Below, piece by piece: positions 26,042-34,769 of a DNA stretch of 64,000 nt. This DNA is from Clostridium cylindrosporum DSM 605. GTDB lineage: Bacteria; Bacillota; Clostridia; Clostridiales; Caloramatoraceae. The DNA is taken from NCBI RefSeq assembly GCF_001047375.1, contig NZ_LFVU01000028.1, positions 434,001-498,000 of the forward strand. The letters are read 5' to 3'. Position numbers and translations under genes: made by a program. Below the pieces are notes generated by a model that saw only the letters and a program-made list of their open reading frames with translations, had not been told where the DNA came from and made no database searches. Positions within the stretch are counted from its first letter, which is position 1; every line of letters starts with the position of its first letter.

Positions 26042-27043
26042 TTGTCAAACTCAAATATACTTCCTACATTTAAAAATAAAATAATACTGTCTGTTATCCT
26101 ATTTATTATTATCATTACCGGAGTAATATATTACCTTATGTATGGTTCAAGTGAAGCTAAGTATAATAGGAGTGTTAATAAAGCTATATCACTTATAAAT
26201 AATAGTAATGAAAAAGCTACTTCTACATACAGTTACATAGAAGATGGTAAAGAAGGTTTAGACAAGATAAAAAAGGCTCTTGAAACATCTAAAAAAGACT
26301 TAGATAGTGCAGTTAACATTGTGAAACCTCTCACTCCACCTGATAAATTAAAATTAAAACATTCTAATTTGCTAAATGGAATTAACTCAAACAAATTACT
26401 ATATATTCAATCTATTGCATCACTTGATAACTATACTTCTGATACTATAAATTCATCTACAAGCACTCTTTACAAATACCTTTCTTCCACAGTAGGATAT
26501 TATGAGAACTTCAATGCTAAAAAAAATAAAATATTATTATCTAAGAAATTTTTGGATTACCCTGATAAACTAACTATTTATCTAAGTAATATTAGAAAAA
26601 ATGAATCAACACTTTCTGCTGAAACTAATGCTAAGATAGTATTTCTTAATGATATTAAAACAAACCTAAACATGATAAATTCTATAGGCTCAAATGTAGA
26701 AAAGGATATCACTCTTACAAAAAACAGAAAAATGTCAACAAAGCAGCTTATGATATCTCTTTCTAGTAATAAAAACGACCTATCATCTGTAATAGATAAA
26801 GTTGATAATCTATCTTCACCTAATGATTTAAATGAACTTAAAACTCTTTTCATTTCAACTGGTGTTCTATATGAGGATTACTTAAATACCTTAAGGTCTT
26901 CTATTGAATCCTCAAAAGAAACAGATAATATATCAATAGTTAACTCAAGTATTAATATCAGTAGCGAAAAGCTTAAGTTATTTAAAACAAGTGAAGATAA
27001 CCTATTATCACTTATAACCGAAAAGGAAGATTCATTTAGATAA
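26042..27043 (+). CDS. Uncharacterised single-pass membrane protein with helical exterior
   Basis: 333 aa from the TTG at 26042, which is correctly spaced after TTGGAGGGG; the longer reading from 26027 would begin inside the ribosome site. One membrane helix (about 13-35) is followed by ~295 mostly helical residues rich in Ser, Asn, Lys and Leu, with heptad-like stretches near YSYIEDGKEGLDKIKKALE. I recognise no family. The topology suggests an anchored protein outside the membrane. It is divergent from cdaA and ends in a terminator. Confidence 0.6.
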   Translation: MSNSNILPTFKNKIILSVILFIIIITGVIYYLMYGSSEAKYNRSVNKAISLINNSNEKATSTYSYIEDGKEGLDKIKKALETSKKDLDSAVNIVKPLTPPDKLKLKHSNLLNGINSNKLLYIQSIASLDNYTSDTINSSTSTLYKYLSSTVGYYENFNAKKNKILLSKKFLDYPDKLTIYLSNIRKNESTLSAETNAKIVFLNDIKTNLNMINSIGSNVEKDITLTKNRKMSTKQLMISLSSNKNDLSSVIDKVDNLSSPNDLNELKTLFISTGVLYEDYLNTLRSSIESSKETDNISIVNSSINISSEKLKLFKTSEDNLLSLITEKEDSFR

Positions 27044-27056
27044 CAATATCACAAAA

Positions 27057-27093
27057 GAGCTAATCTAGATTACACCTAGACTAGCTCCCTTTT
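27057..27093 (+). terminator. Terminator after the membrane protein gene
   Basis: GAGCTAATCTAG pairs with CTAGACTAGCTC (one mismatch) around a 7-base loop, followed by CCTTTT. The convergent small ORF ends inside the T tract. Confidence 0.8.
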
Positions 27094-27208
27094 ACTTCTT
27101 ATCTATATATTTTAAAACACTTTCACTTTCTATAAATGTGGCTTTTCCTGCAAATAAAACAAATATACACATAGTTACTATTACTAGTAACAATAAAAAT
27201 CTTTTCAT
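27092..27208 (-). CDS. Small hydrophobic peptide, 38 aa
   Basis: A 38-codon ORF starting MKRFLLLLVIVTMCIFVLFAG, then ~17 polar residues ending YIDKK. The ATG at 27208-27206 is spaced five bases after GGAGAGG, a strong ribosome site, which is the main reason to call it real. It looks like an uncleaved or cleavable signal/anchor peptide. I know no family. It is convergent with the membrane protein gene and lies before the PHP gene's terminus. Confidence 0.5.
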   Translation of the reverse strand: MKRFLLLLVIVTMCIFVLFAGKATFIESESVLKYIDKK

Positions 27209-27299
27209 TTTACCCTCTCCTAACTGCATATTAGACTATGAAAATGTCTATATATAGATATATTCTAAATTCTTTAATAAAATAACAGCGGAGAAAAAT

Positions 27300-28097
27300 T
27301 TATATATTTAATAGTTTTATTTTTCTTTCCTTAAAATACACTGGAGTAAGCTCTGCATGCTCTGCTATTTCTAGTGCATTACTAAAATTCATTGCAATGG
27401 CATCTTTACTATGTGAATCAGAACCTATAGTTACGTACTTTCCTCCAAACTCTTTAAACTTTTTGTAAATTGGAATAAGATTATTAACCGTTTCTTTATC
27501 ATTTAATCTTCTTGTATTTATTTCTAAGGCCTTATCCATAGAAATTAATTCTTTTAGAATCTCATCTATTATGTATGAGTATTCTTTATAAATTATTTCT
27601 GTATTTTCATGAAATCTACTAGCATATCTTGGTATATAATCTATGTGTGCCATACTATCAAAATATGGATTTTTCTTTATAAGTCTTAACATTGCATTAA
27701 AGTATTTATCATAAATACTACGCAAATCATATACTTCTCCTGTAGCTTTATTCTTATAATATTCCTCTTCATATATATCTACACCTTCAACTAAATGTGT
27801 TGAACCAAGTATAAAATCAAAATTATAATTATTTGCTATTCTTTTACAATCATCAGCTAATTCCTCTTCATCAAGCCCTATTTCTATTCCTATTAAAAGC
27901 TTATCTGATCTATGTTTTTCATAGGCTTTAAAATATGAATCTATATCTAATCTAAACATATTTTCATCTGGATAATTAAGATCTAGATGTTCTGTTAAAA
28001 TTACACCTATATCCTTTGACTTTATAACATTAATAACTTCTTCTATTTTCATATCACTATCAGACGAAAAATTAGTATGAATATGTGAATCAAACAT
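27300..28097 (-). CDS. PHP-domain phosphatase (HisJ-type histidinol-phosphatase family)
   Basis: 265 aa from ATG 28097, which is preceded by AGGAGGGATAATA; a longer frame lacks a ribosome site. PHP metal ligands are visible: DSHIHTNFS at the start, TEHLDL, IGIEIGLDEEE, GSTHLV, AHIDYIPR and GSDSHSK. The family includes histidinol phosphatase (histidine synthesis) and other phosphoesterases. No his genes are nearby, so the substrate is uncertain. Confidence 0.82.
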   Translation of the reverse strand: MFDSHIHTNFSSDSDMKIEEVINVIKSKDIGVILTEHLDLNYPDENMFRLDIDSYFKAYEKHRSDKLLIGIEIGLDEEELADDCKRIANNYNFDFILGSTHLVEGVDIYEEEYYKNKATGEVYDLRSIYDKYFNAMLRLIKKNPYFDSMAHIDYIPRYASRFHENTEIIYKEYSYIIDEILKELISMDKALEINTRRLNDKETVNNLIPIYKKFKEFGGKYVTIGSDSHSKDAIAMNFSNALEIAEHAELTPVYFKERKIKLLNI

Positions 28098-28128
28098 TAT
28101 TATCCCTCCTAAATATAAAAGTTTTTCA

Positions 28129-28167
28129 TTTATCCGATAATTAACTGCCAATAAACTCCCGGATAAA
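28129..28167 (-). promoter_or_regulatory. Inverted repeat in the leader of the PHP gene
   Basis: TTTATCCG and CGGATAAA are exact complements 23 bases apart, ~30 bp before the start codon. It could be an operator or a leader hairpin. Confidence 0.3.
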
Positions 28168-28331
28168 CACTTATAAAAACCAGTTAAGTTAAAATGACCC
28201 TGATTTAAGAATTCTATTTATATAATAATAATTACATTTAAAGTATAAGTCAATTGCTATTTAAACAAATGAATATTTTGTTTTTATTTTAGCCATATTA
28301 ACAGTAGAAAGCTCAAATGGAGGTGTTAACT

Positions 28332-28511
28332 ATGGTAAATAAGTCAATTGAATGTGATGTAACTTCTTGTAAACATCATGCAGAGGTTCATAGATATTGT
28401 ACACTAAACTCAATTAATATATTAAATAACTCAGATCATGTAACTGCTTCTGAAAAGTGTACTGACTGTGGAAGCTTTGAAGTTAAGGGAAGCTGTAAGG
28501 AAACCCCATAA
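28332..28511 (+). CDS. DUF1540 small cysteine-rich protein, copy 1
   Basis: 59 aa. I choose ATG 28332 because GGAGGTG is seven bases upstream; five extra in-frame codons lie before it. It has the DUF1540 pattern: IECDVTSCKHH, YCTLNSI, then KCTDCGSFE. Six cysteines and the histidines suggest metal binding. Family function is unknown. A paralogue follows 35 bp downstream with its own ribosome site. Confidence 0.85.
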   Translation: MVNKSIECDVTSCKHHAEVHRYCTLNSINILNNSDHVTASEKCTDCGSFEVKGSCKETP

Positions 28512-28546
28512 TAGTAAATAATCTTTTATTTAAGGAGATGTTAAAT

Positions 28547-28708
28547 ATGATTAATGAGTCAATCGGATGTAAAGTAACTGCTTGTAAGTTTCATGACGAA
28601 TCTAAGAACTATTGTACTTTAGACGTAATCAAGGTAACTCATAACACAGTTTCAGATGCTACATGTGTATGCGACACTGACTGTGGAAGCTTTGAGCCTG
28701 GTAAATAA
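28547..28708 (+). CDS. DUF1540 small cysteine-rich protein, copy 2
   Basis: 53 aa: MINESIGCKVTACKFHDESK, then NYCTLDVIKVTH and CVCDTDCGSFEPGK. It is clearly paralogous to the gene before it, with an AAGGAGA ribosome site seven bases ahead. The two are probably co-transcribed. It has six cysteines, including the CVCDTDC cluster. Likely metal-binding by inference; function unknown. Confidence 0.8.
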   Translation: MINESIGCKVTACKFHDESKNYCTLDVIKVTHNTVSDATCVCDTDCGSFEPGK

Positions 28709-28747
28709 ATATATTTAAAATTCAATAGCTTATAATTGAATTTTAAT

Positions 28748-28784
28748 AAAGGATTAGAAATTAATCATAATTTCTAATCCTTTT
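28748..28784. terminator. Bidirectional terminator between DUF1540 pair and glutamine synthetase
   Basis: AAAGGATTAGAAAT pairs with ATTTCTAATCCTTT around a short loop, followed by T on the plus strand and by A/T on the minus strand; the two genes converge on it. Confidence 0.85.
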
Positions 28785-28811
28785 AATTTTAATTATTAAC
28801 TTATTATATAA

Positions 28812-30947
28812 TTATAGATAGAAAAGTAATTCTCCGTATGTTGGGAATGGCCATAACTTCCCATCAACCATACCTTCTAGTTCATCTCCATAGCTTCTAA
28901 GCTCTATCATTACCTTTAATACTTCATCTCTATAGAACATAGCCTTATTTAGTATATCTCCTGTTACAGATTTTGCATCTGCGTTTTTCTTTTCAAGAGT
29001 TTCTAAAGCTTTATTGAAGTTATTAAGTGTAGATGTTAATTTATTTATTAGCTTTTCTTGAGCTGTAGTATCAATTGATTCGCTTATAGATTTTACCTTA
29101 ATAATTGAATCTGATACTTCAGTGATATACTTAATTACCGCTGGAGTAATTTCTCTTTTGCCTATTTCAATCATAGTTAAAGCTTCTATATTAATTTGCT
29201 TTGTATATTCTTCAAGTTGAACTTCATATCTTGAGAATAACTCTGAAGTATTAAGAACCTTATGCTTTTCAAATAGCTTTATAGCCTTTTCACTTATTAA
29301 AGCTGGAATTGCATCAACTGTTGTAGGAAGGTTTGGTAGGTTTCTTTCCTTCGTAGCCTCTTCAATCCATTCATTTGAATATCCATCTCCATTGAATATT
29401 ATTCTCTTATGGTTTATAACCATTTCTCTAACTATTACTTCTATTTCAGCCTTAGGATCCGCACTATTTTCAAGTCTTTCTGCAACTTCGCCTAATACAT
29501 CAGCAACAATTGTATTAAGAATTATACTTGAATCTGATACTGAACCTGATGATTGTACCATTCTAAATTCAAACTTATTACCTGTAAATGCAAATGGTGA
29601 AGTTCTATTTCTATCTGTAGTATCCCTTTTTAGCATTGGAAGTGATGAAACTCCAACTCCAAGCATATCTCCTTGCTTTGAGCTCTTTAACTCTCCTCTT
29701 TCTATTTGCTCTAATATATCAGTTAATTGATCTCCTAGGAAAATAGATATTATAACAGGTGGAGCTTCATGTCCCCCTAATCTATGGTCATTTCCTGCTG
29801 ATGCTGCTGATGCTCTTAAAAGTTCTGGATACATATCAACAGCTTTAATTACTGAACATAAGAACAGTAGAAACTGTGCATTTTCATGAGGGGTCTTTCC
29901 TGGATTTAGTAGGTTTTGCCCGTCATCTGTGCTTAAAGACCAGTTGTTATGCTTTCCAGATCCATTAAGCCCAGCAAAAGGTTTTTCATGTAAAAGACAT
30001 GCAAGTGAATGTCTTGCTGCAACCTTTTTCATAACTTCCATTGTTAATTGGTTATGGTCTACAGCAATATTAGCTTCTGTAAAAACAGGAGCAAGTTCAT
30101 GCTGTGCTGGAGCAACTTCATTGTGCTTTGTTTTCGCTGATACTCCAAGCTTCCATAATTCTTCATCTATATCCTTCATAAATGATGCCACTCTTTCCTT
30201 TAGGCATCCATAGTAGTGATCATCCATTTCTTGACCCTTTGGAGGTTTTGCTCCAAATAATGTTCTTCCAGTATATACAAGGTCTTTTCTGTTCTTATAA
30301 AGGTCTCTGTCTACAAGGAAATACTCTTGTTCTGGTCCAACTGTTGTAATAACTCTGTTTGATGTTGTATTTCCAAGTGCTCTTAAAACTCTTATAGCTT
30401 GCTTTTGAAGAGCTTCAATTGAACGAAGAAGAGGAGTCTTTTTATCAAGTGCTTCACCTGTATATGAACAGAAAGCTGTTGGTATACAAAGAGTAATTCC
30501 ACCTTCATCTTCCTTTAGAAAAGCAGGTGATGTTGGATCCCATGCAGTATATCCTCTTGCCTCAAATGTTGCACGAAGACCACCTGATGGAAATGATGAT
30601 CCATCTGCTTCACCTTTTATTAGTTCTTTACCTGAGAACTCCATTATTACCTTACCATCTGATGTTGGAACTATAAATGATTGATGCTTTTCCGCTGTAA
30701 CACCATTCATTGGTTGGAACCAGTGTGTATAATGGGTTGCCCCTCTTTCTACAGCCCAATCCTTCATTGCACTAGCAACAACTTCCGCTACAGGACCCTC
30801 TAGTGTGCTACCTTCTTCTATAGTATTTCTTAGTGCTTTATACGTTGCCTTAGGTAGTCTTTCTCTCATTACTGTATCATTAAACACATTTACTGCGTAC
30901 ATATCTGAAATGCTCTTTTTACAATTTCCATCGCAAAAATTTCTCAT
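28812..30947 (-). CDS. Glutamine synthetase type III
   Basis: 711 aa, the size of GSIII enzymes (types I and II are far shorter). It joins ammonia to glutamate with ATP. The GSIII marks [41 protein letters not shown] and [17 protein letters not shown] are present. It is transcribed alone from a promoter at ~31060-31088 through a structured leader, so nitrogen control probably acts on the leader RNA or promoter. No other nitrogen genes lie next to it. Confidence 0.96.
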   Translation of the reverse strand: MRNFCDGNCKKSISDMYAVNVFNDTVMRERLPKATYKALRNTIEEGSTLEGPVAEVVASAMKDWAVERGATHYTHWFQPMNGVTAEKHQSFIVPTSDGKVIMEFSGKELIKGEADGSSFPSGGLRATFEARGYTAWDPTSPAFLKEDEGGITLCIPTAFCSYTGEALDKKTPLLRSIEALQKQAIRVLRALGNTTSNRVITTVGPEQEYFLVDRDLYKNRKDLVYTGRTLFGAKPPKGQEMDDHYYGCLKERVASFMKDIDEELWKLGVSAKTKHNEVAPAQHELAPVFTEANIAVDHNQLTMEVMKKVAARHSLACLLHEKPFAGLNGSGKHNNWSLSTDDGQNLLNPGKTPHENAQFLLFLCSVIKAVDMYPELLRASAASAGNDHRLGGHEAPPVIISIFLGDQLTDILEQIERGELKSSKQGDMLGVGVSSLPMLKRDTTDRNRTSPFAFTGNKFEFRMVQSSGSVSDSSIILNTIVADVLGEVAERLENSADPKAEIEVIVREMVINHKRIIFNGDGYSNEWIEEATKERNLPNLPTTVDAIPALISEKAIKLFEKHKVLNTSELFSRYEVQLEEYTKQINIEALTMIEIGKREITPAVIKYITEVSDSIIKVKSISESIDTTAQEKLINKLTSTLNNFNKALETLEKKNADAKSVTGDILNKAMFYRDEVLKVMIELRSYGDELEGMVDGKLWPFPTYGELLFYL

Positions 30948-30972
30948 TGTTAAATCCTCCTAAAATGTAAAT

Positions 30973-31036
30973 AAAAATAGACGCTCCACAGGTATATACT
31001 TCTCCTAGTATACACCACTTGAAACGCCTTTGTTTC
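30973..31036 (-). promoter_or_regulatory. Terminator/antiterminator leader of glutamine synthetase III
   Basis: On the minus strand a long hairpin (31028-30980) pairs GGCGTTTC with GGAGCGTC and GGTGTATAC with GTATATACC, then TATTTTTATTT: a terminator. An alternative hairpin, GAAAC-AAAGGC-GTTTC (31036-31021), shares the GTTTC strand and so excludes it. Its hexaloop AAAGGC has A1 and G4, the mark of ANTAR-protein antiterminators. Confidence 0.5.
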
Positions 31037-31059
31037 CATAAATCTTAACTTACTCATTG

Positions 31060-31088
31060 ATTTTACTACTTTAACAGTAAAATTTCAA
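31060..31088 (-). promoter_or_regulatory. Promoter of glutamine synthetase III, with overlapping inverted repeat
   Basis: Minus strand: TTGAAA (31088-31083), 17 bases, TAAAAT (31065-31060). ATTTTACT and AGTAAAAT, eight bases apart, fill the spacer and the -10 (31083-31060), a possible operator. Confidence 0.65.
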
Positions 31089-31159
31089 TAGTTTAAAAAA
31101 ATTTTTATTCTCATAATTTATATTATATGAATTTATATAAAGTTTGGTACCTTAAGGTA

Positions 31160-32278
31160 TTAATTATTTTTTTCCTTAAGAAGAGATATCATAGATTCTA
31201 GATTATCAAATGAATAGGCTTCCTTAGACTTTTCCATTCCAAAGCCATCTTTTAATTCACCTTTATCTATATGATATTTCATAAGACTTTTATTTAGCTT
31301 TTCTATTAATTCCTTGTCACTTCCCTTTGATGCTATTCTATAGGATACTGCATAAATAGCTGTAGATTCAATATAATCTACAGGTGTATTTCTATCAATA
31401 GAATACTTTGTATATAAACATCCGTATTTTTTAAGTTGCTTTTTCATCCAATCATTTATAGGCTTTGGGCTCACCCCTGTATACATTAAGTTTTCCCATA
31501 CCATTAGAGAATAAAGTAGTTCGTTATCACTTTCGCTAGAGTACTTCCTATTTAAAAGATCATAGTTCTTTCTAAAAAGAGGTATGTCACTTGAAACGTA
31601 ACCTTTATTTAAAATATCTTTTCCCTTTATATAAATTTCATTCCACTGTTCATCTATACTTCCAAGAAGCTTAAATGCTTCAAGGTCAATATAACAAAGG
31701 GTAAGAAGTTTTGACCTATTTACTCCATCATTAAAATCACTAACCATATTATTATATGTAGAATTCTTTAATATTGACTTTGAAATTTTTATAGCATCTA
31801 CCTTATACTTAAACCTATCAAATTTTATATATGCTTTAACTAAGGCTTTTGCTATTCTTAATTCATCTATTAATGCTGACGTGCTACTTTTATCATTTTT
31901 TTTAGATATTCTCCAGCTAACTAAACCATTATCAAGTATCATATAATCCTTAACTACTTTATAGGCTTTATCAAACATTTTTTCATCGTTAATCATTAAT
32001 GCGTAATCCATTAAAAGCCCCTGGGATTCAGATAATATAAAATGCCCCTTTGTTTCATCACCCATATTTTTTTTATTGAGATAATTTGTATATATGGCAC
32101 CATCTTCCCTCGATAGCTTAGTTTCTATAAATTTTCTTACATGACTTGAATAACTTGTTTCTTTATAATTCTTTAATACTATGTTTAACTTTAATGGCTT
32201 TACATAGGGATATACTATATATGCAGTTATCATTAGAAAAACTAAAAAAACACTTATAAGTGAATATAACTTTTTCAT
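31160..32278 (-). CDS. Glycoside hydrolase family 8-like exported protein
   Basis: 372 aa with an N-terminal signal anchor (about 5-27). The GH8 fold marks are LSESQGLLMDYAL (Glu84 as the usual proton donor position), DNGLVSWRIS and TSALIDELRIAKAL (Asp138 at the usual second acidic position). GH8 enzymes cut beta-1,4 or beta-1,3/1,4 glucans, xylan or chitosan. Divergence from classic enzymes is large, so activity is not assured. A LacI-family gene lies just upstream on the same strand. Confidence 0.65.
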   Translation of the reverse strand: MKKLYSLISVFLVFLMITAYIVYPYVKPLKLNIVLKNYKETSYSSHVRKFIETKLSREDGAIYTNYLNKKNMGDETKGHFILSESQGLLMDYALMINDEKMFDKAYKVVKDYMILDNGLVSWRISKKNDKSSTSALIDELRIAKALVKAYIKFDRFKYKVDAIKISKSILKNSTYNNMVSDFNDGVNRSKLLTLCYIDLEAFKLLGSIDEQWNEIYIKGKDILNKGYVSSDIPLFRKNYDLLNRKYSSESDNELLYSLMVWENLMYTGVSPKPINDWMKKQLKKYGCLYTKYSIDRNTPVDYIESTAIYAVSYRIASKGSDKELIEKLNKSLMKYHIDKGELKDGFGMEKSKEAYSFDNLESMISLLKEKNN

Positions 32279-32448
32279 ATAAACCTCCTTAATAAGCCCT
32301 ATAATATATCTTTTTTCGATATTATTTTTTCTTTAGATTGAAATATTGTATTTTCATTTTTCCTTTATAGAGTGTAAAATCATTTTTAGAAAGTTTAACT
32401 TTGATTGCTCCATCCTAGGAAATCATAGAAATACCATAATATCTATAT

Positions 32449-32473
32449 AAGGCTACTGCTATGCAGTAGCCTT
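32449..32473 (-). terminator. Terminator after the LacI-family gene
   Basis: AAGGCTACTGC and GCAGTAGCCTT pair perfectly around a 3-base loop, 15 bp beyond the stop. The T tract is weak. Confidence 0.65.
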
Positions 32474-32487
32474 ATATTTATTATATC

Positions 32488-33534
32488 CTATAGGAAGTAA
32501 TCTTCAATATTGCTTTTTACTTTTCTTCTAAGACTTTTACAACTATTTCTTTCAATTATACCCGTGTATATCTTTTCTCCATCTATAGCAACTTCCTTGT
32601 TTTTTAATAGATATACTATTTTTTCTGTTACAATACCTGCTATTTTGTCAGGAGACATATCTAAGGTTGACACACTTGGATGCAGAACCTTTGATAATGT
32701 AGTATTTTTTAAGTTTATAATTGATACATCATTTGGAACAGATATCCCTCTCATTGCTAGGGATTCAAGAACCTTCATCATAACTAGGTCATCACATACT
32801 ATTAACGCAGTAATATCCCTTGAAAGTTCATATCCTTTTTTATTTATAACATTATCAAGTATATCTAGATTTTCACTATCTAAATCACTTGATTCTATAT
32901 CAAATAACATCTGATACATTTCCTGTTCAACAGTACAATCTTTATAATGCTTTATACACTCCTCATGGGCCTTGTTACCTTTTTCATAAACAATAGCTAC
33001 CTTGGTATGACCAAGCTTTAAAAAATAATTAATAACATTTTCAACAGCTTCTCTATTATCTACGTATATATTATTAGTAGCTTCATTTTGTGCATTAACA
33101 AATATTAGTGGAGTTCTCTCCATAATATCCTTTAAGAAATCATCTCTACGTGAAAGTTCTGTTTCTATTATTATAATCCCATCTACAGACCTATTTAAAA
33201 ATCTTCTTATAGCCTCTTCTTCCTCTTCCTGATTACTGTTAGTTGTGGATATCATAACATCGTATCCGTTTTGAGAAAGCTTTTGTTCTATAAATGAAAT
33301 CATTTCTGTATAAATAAGACTCTTAAGATTTGGTACTAGAACTCCAATTATATTACTTTTTCCACTAACTAGCCCCCTAGCAAGTGGATTGGGTTTATAG
33401 TCAAGTTTTTTTATTGCATCTTCTATTCTTTGTCTAGTTTCCTTTTTTACAGGATAATTATTATTTAAAACTCTTGATACTGTTGATATTGACACCCCTG
33501 CTTCTTTTGCTACGTCTTCGATTGTATATCTCAT
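32488..33534 (-). CDS. LacI-family transcriptional regulator
   Basis: 348 aa. The N-terminal helix-turn-helix is typical (YTIEDVAKEAGVSISTVSRVL), with hinge KPNPLARGL at about 51-59, then a periplasmic-binding-like sensor domain. It should bind a palindromic operator and respond to a sugar or nucleoside. It starts nine bases after the radical SAM gene stop, so they share a transcript. The GH8-like gene downstream is a plausible but unproven target. Confidence 0.9.
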   Translation of the reverse strand: MRYTIEDVAKEAGVSISTVSRVLNNNYPVKKETRQRIEDAIKKLDYKPNPLARGLVSGKSNIIGVLVPNLKSLIYTEMISFIEQKLSQNGYDVMISTTNSNQEEEEEAIRRFLNRSVDGIIIIETELSRRDDFLKDIMERTPLIFVNAQNEATNNIYVDNREAVENVINYFLKLGHTKVAIVYEKGNKAHEECIKHYKDCTVEQEMYQMLFDIESSDLDSENLDILDNVINKKGYELSRDITALIVCDDLVMMKVLESLAMRGISVPNDVSIINLKNTTLSKVLHPSVSTLDMSPDKIAGIVTEKIVYLLKNKEVAIDGEKIYTGIIERNSCKSLRRKVKSNIEDYFL

Positions 33535-33543
33535 ATTACCCCC

Positions 33544-34497
33544 CTAATAAAACATAGATTTAATATTAGTATTTTCACTATAGTTTTTCCCTTGATAACT
33601 GCCACGTAAATCAAATTCTTTATCTATAGCATTTAAAACTTCCCATTTTTTTAGACTCCACATAGGTCCTATTAAAAGATCCCTTGGGCTATCCCCTGTT
33701 AACCTATGAATCACTATATTTTCTGGAAGTCTTTCTACTGAATCAACTATTATATTGATATATTGATCCATTTCTAAAAGATCAAATCCCTTTTCATAGA
33801 AAACATTTTCTAACTGTGTTCCCTTCATAACATGAAGTAGGTGAAGTTTTATACCTTGAATAGGTGAATTTGCAACAAAATCAATGGTCTCCATCATCAT
33901 TTCTCTTGTTTCATATGGAAGTCCATATATAATATGTGCCACAACATCAATATTAAGTTTTCTAAGCTTTTTAACTCCATCTATAAAAGATTCTAGGTTA
34001 TGTCCTCTATTAATTAATTTTGCAGTATCCTCATGTATAGTTTGTAGTCCAAGCTCCACCCATAGATATTTCTTCTTACTTATCTCATGTAGAACTTCTA
34101 ATACATCATCATCTAAACAATCTGGTCTAGTTGCTATAGCAATACCTACAACATCATCTATATTCAAAATTTCTTCATACTTTTTCTTAAGTTCTGCAGC
34201 TGGTGCATAGGTATTAGTATAGGCCTGAAAATACCCTATATACTTCCCACTTTTCCACTTCTTTTCCATAATAGACTTTACTTCTTCAAATTGGTGTGTT
34301 AAAGACTTTGCCGTACCTGTAAAATCACCTGAACCTCTAGCACTACAAAAGATACATCCTCCCTTTCCTACCTTACCATCTCGGTTAGGACAAGTGAACC
34401 CTGCATCTAGGGATATTTTAAATACTTTTTCTCCAAACTTATTTCTCAGAAAATAATTTAAAGAATTATAGCTTTTATTTTCCCACTTTCTTGCCAT
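33544..34497 (-). CDS. TIGR01212-type radical SAM protein (YtqA-like)
   Basis: 317 aa. The cluster motif is Cys36-x11-Cys48-x2-Cys51 (TCPNRDGKVGKGGCIFC), unlike the standard CxxxCxxC spacing but typical of the YtqA/TIGR01212 group. Other marks are LGLQTIHEDTAKLINRGH and HLLHVMKGTQLE. It uses S-adenosylmethionine and a 4Fe-4S cluster; the target is unknown to me. It is upstream of and close to the LacI-family gene. Confidence 0.88.
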   Translation of the reverse strand: MARKWENKSYNSLNYFLRNKFGEKVFKISLDAGFTCPNRDGKVGKGGCIFCSARGSGDFTGTAKSLTHQFEEVKSIMEKKWKSGKYIGYFQAYTNTYAPAAELKKKYEEILNIDDVVGIAIATRPDCLDDDVLEVLHEISKKKYLWVELGLQTIHEDTAKLINRGHNLESFIDGVKKLRKLNIDVVAHIIYGLPYETREMMMETIDFVANSPIQGIKLHLLHVMKGTQLENVFYEKGFDLLEMDQYINIIVDSVERLPENIVIHRLTGDSPRDLLIGPMWSLKKWEVLNAIDKEFDLRGSYQGKNYSENTNIKSMFY

Positions 34498-34587
34498 ACT
34501 TTTTTCTCCTAATGTATATTATGTGTAATATAATATTATTTAATTTATATATTAGCATAAAATCATAATAATATAAAAAATTATTTT

Positions 34588-34643
34588 CGTCTTTCTATTA
34601 CTTTTCTATGACTTTTCTATTAATTTTCTATAACTTTTATTAA
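34588..34643. repeat. Phased A-tract repeat (imperfect ~11-bp units)
   Basis: About five units of CTTTTCTATtA-like sequence follow one another at 10-11 bp. On the minus strand this places runs of four A one helical turn apart, the pattern of bent DNA. It lies ~90-145 bp upstream of the radical SAM gene start. Confidence 0.6.
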
Positions 34644-34713
34644 ATTTTCCCATTTTTTATAAGCTTTCTATGAAAGTTATTAGTATACCATAATAAAATA
34701 AAAAGTATCAGCT

Positions 34714-34738
34714 AGTATATTATTACAATTAATATACT
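34714..34738 (-). terminator. Hairpin after the aminotransferase gene
   Basis: AGTATATTA and TAATATACT pair around 7 bases, ~30 bp after the stop. The A+T-only stem is weak; CTTTTTATTTTATT follows on the minus strand. Confidence 0.5.
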
Positions 34739-34769
34739 AACTAATACTTAATTAAAATTTAATATTAAA

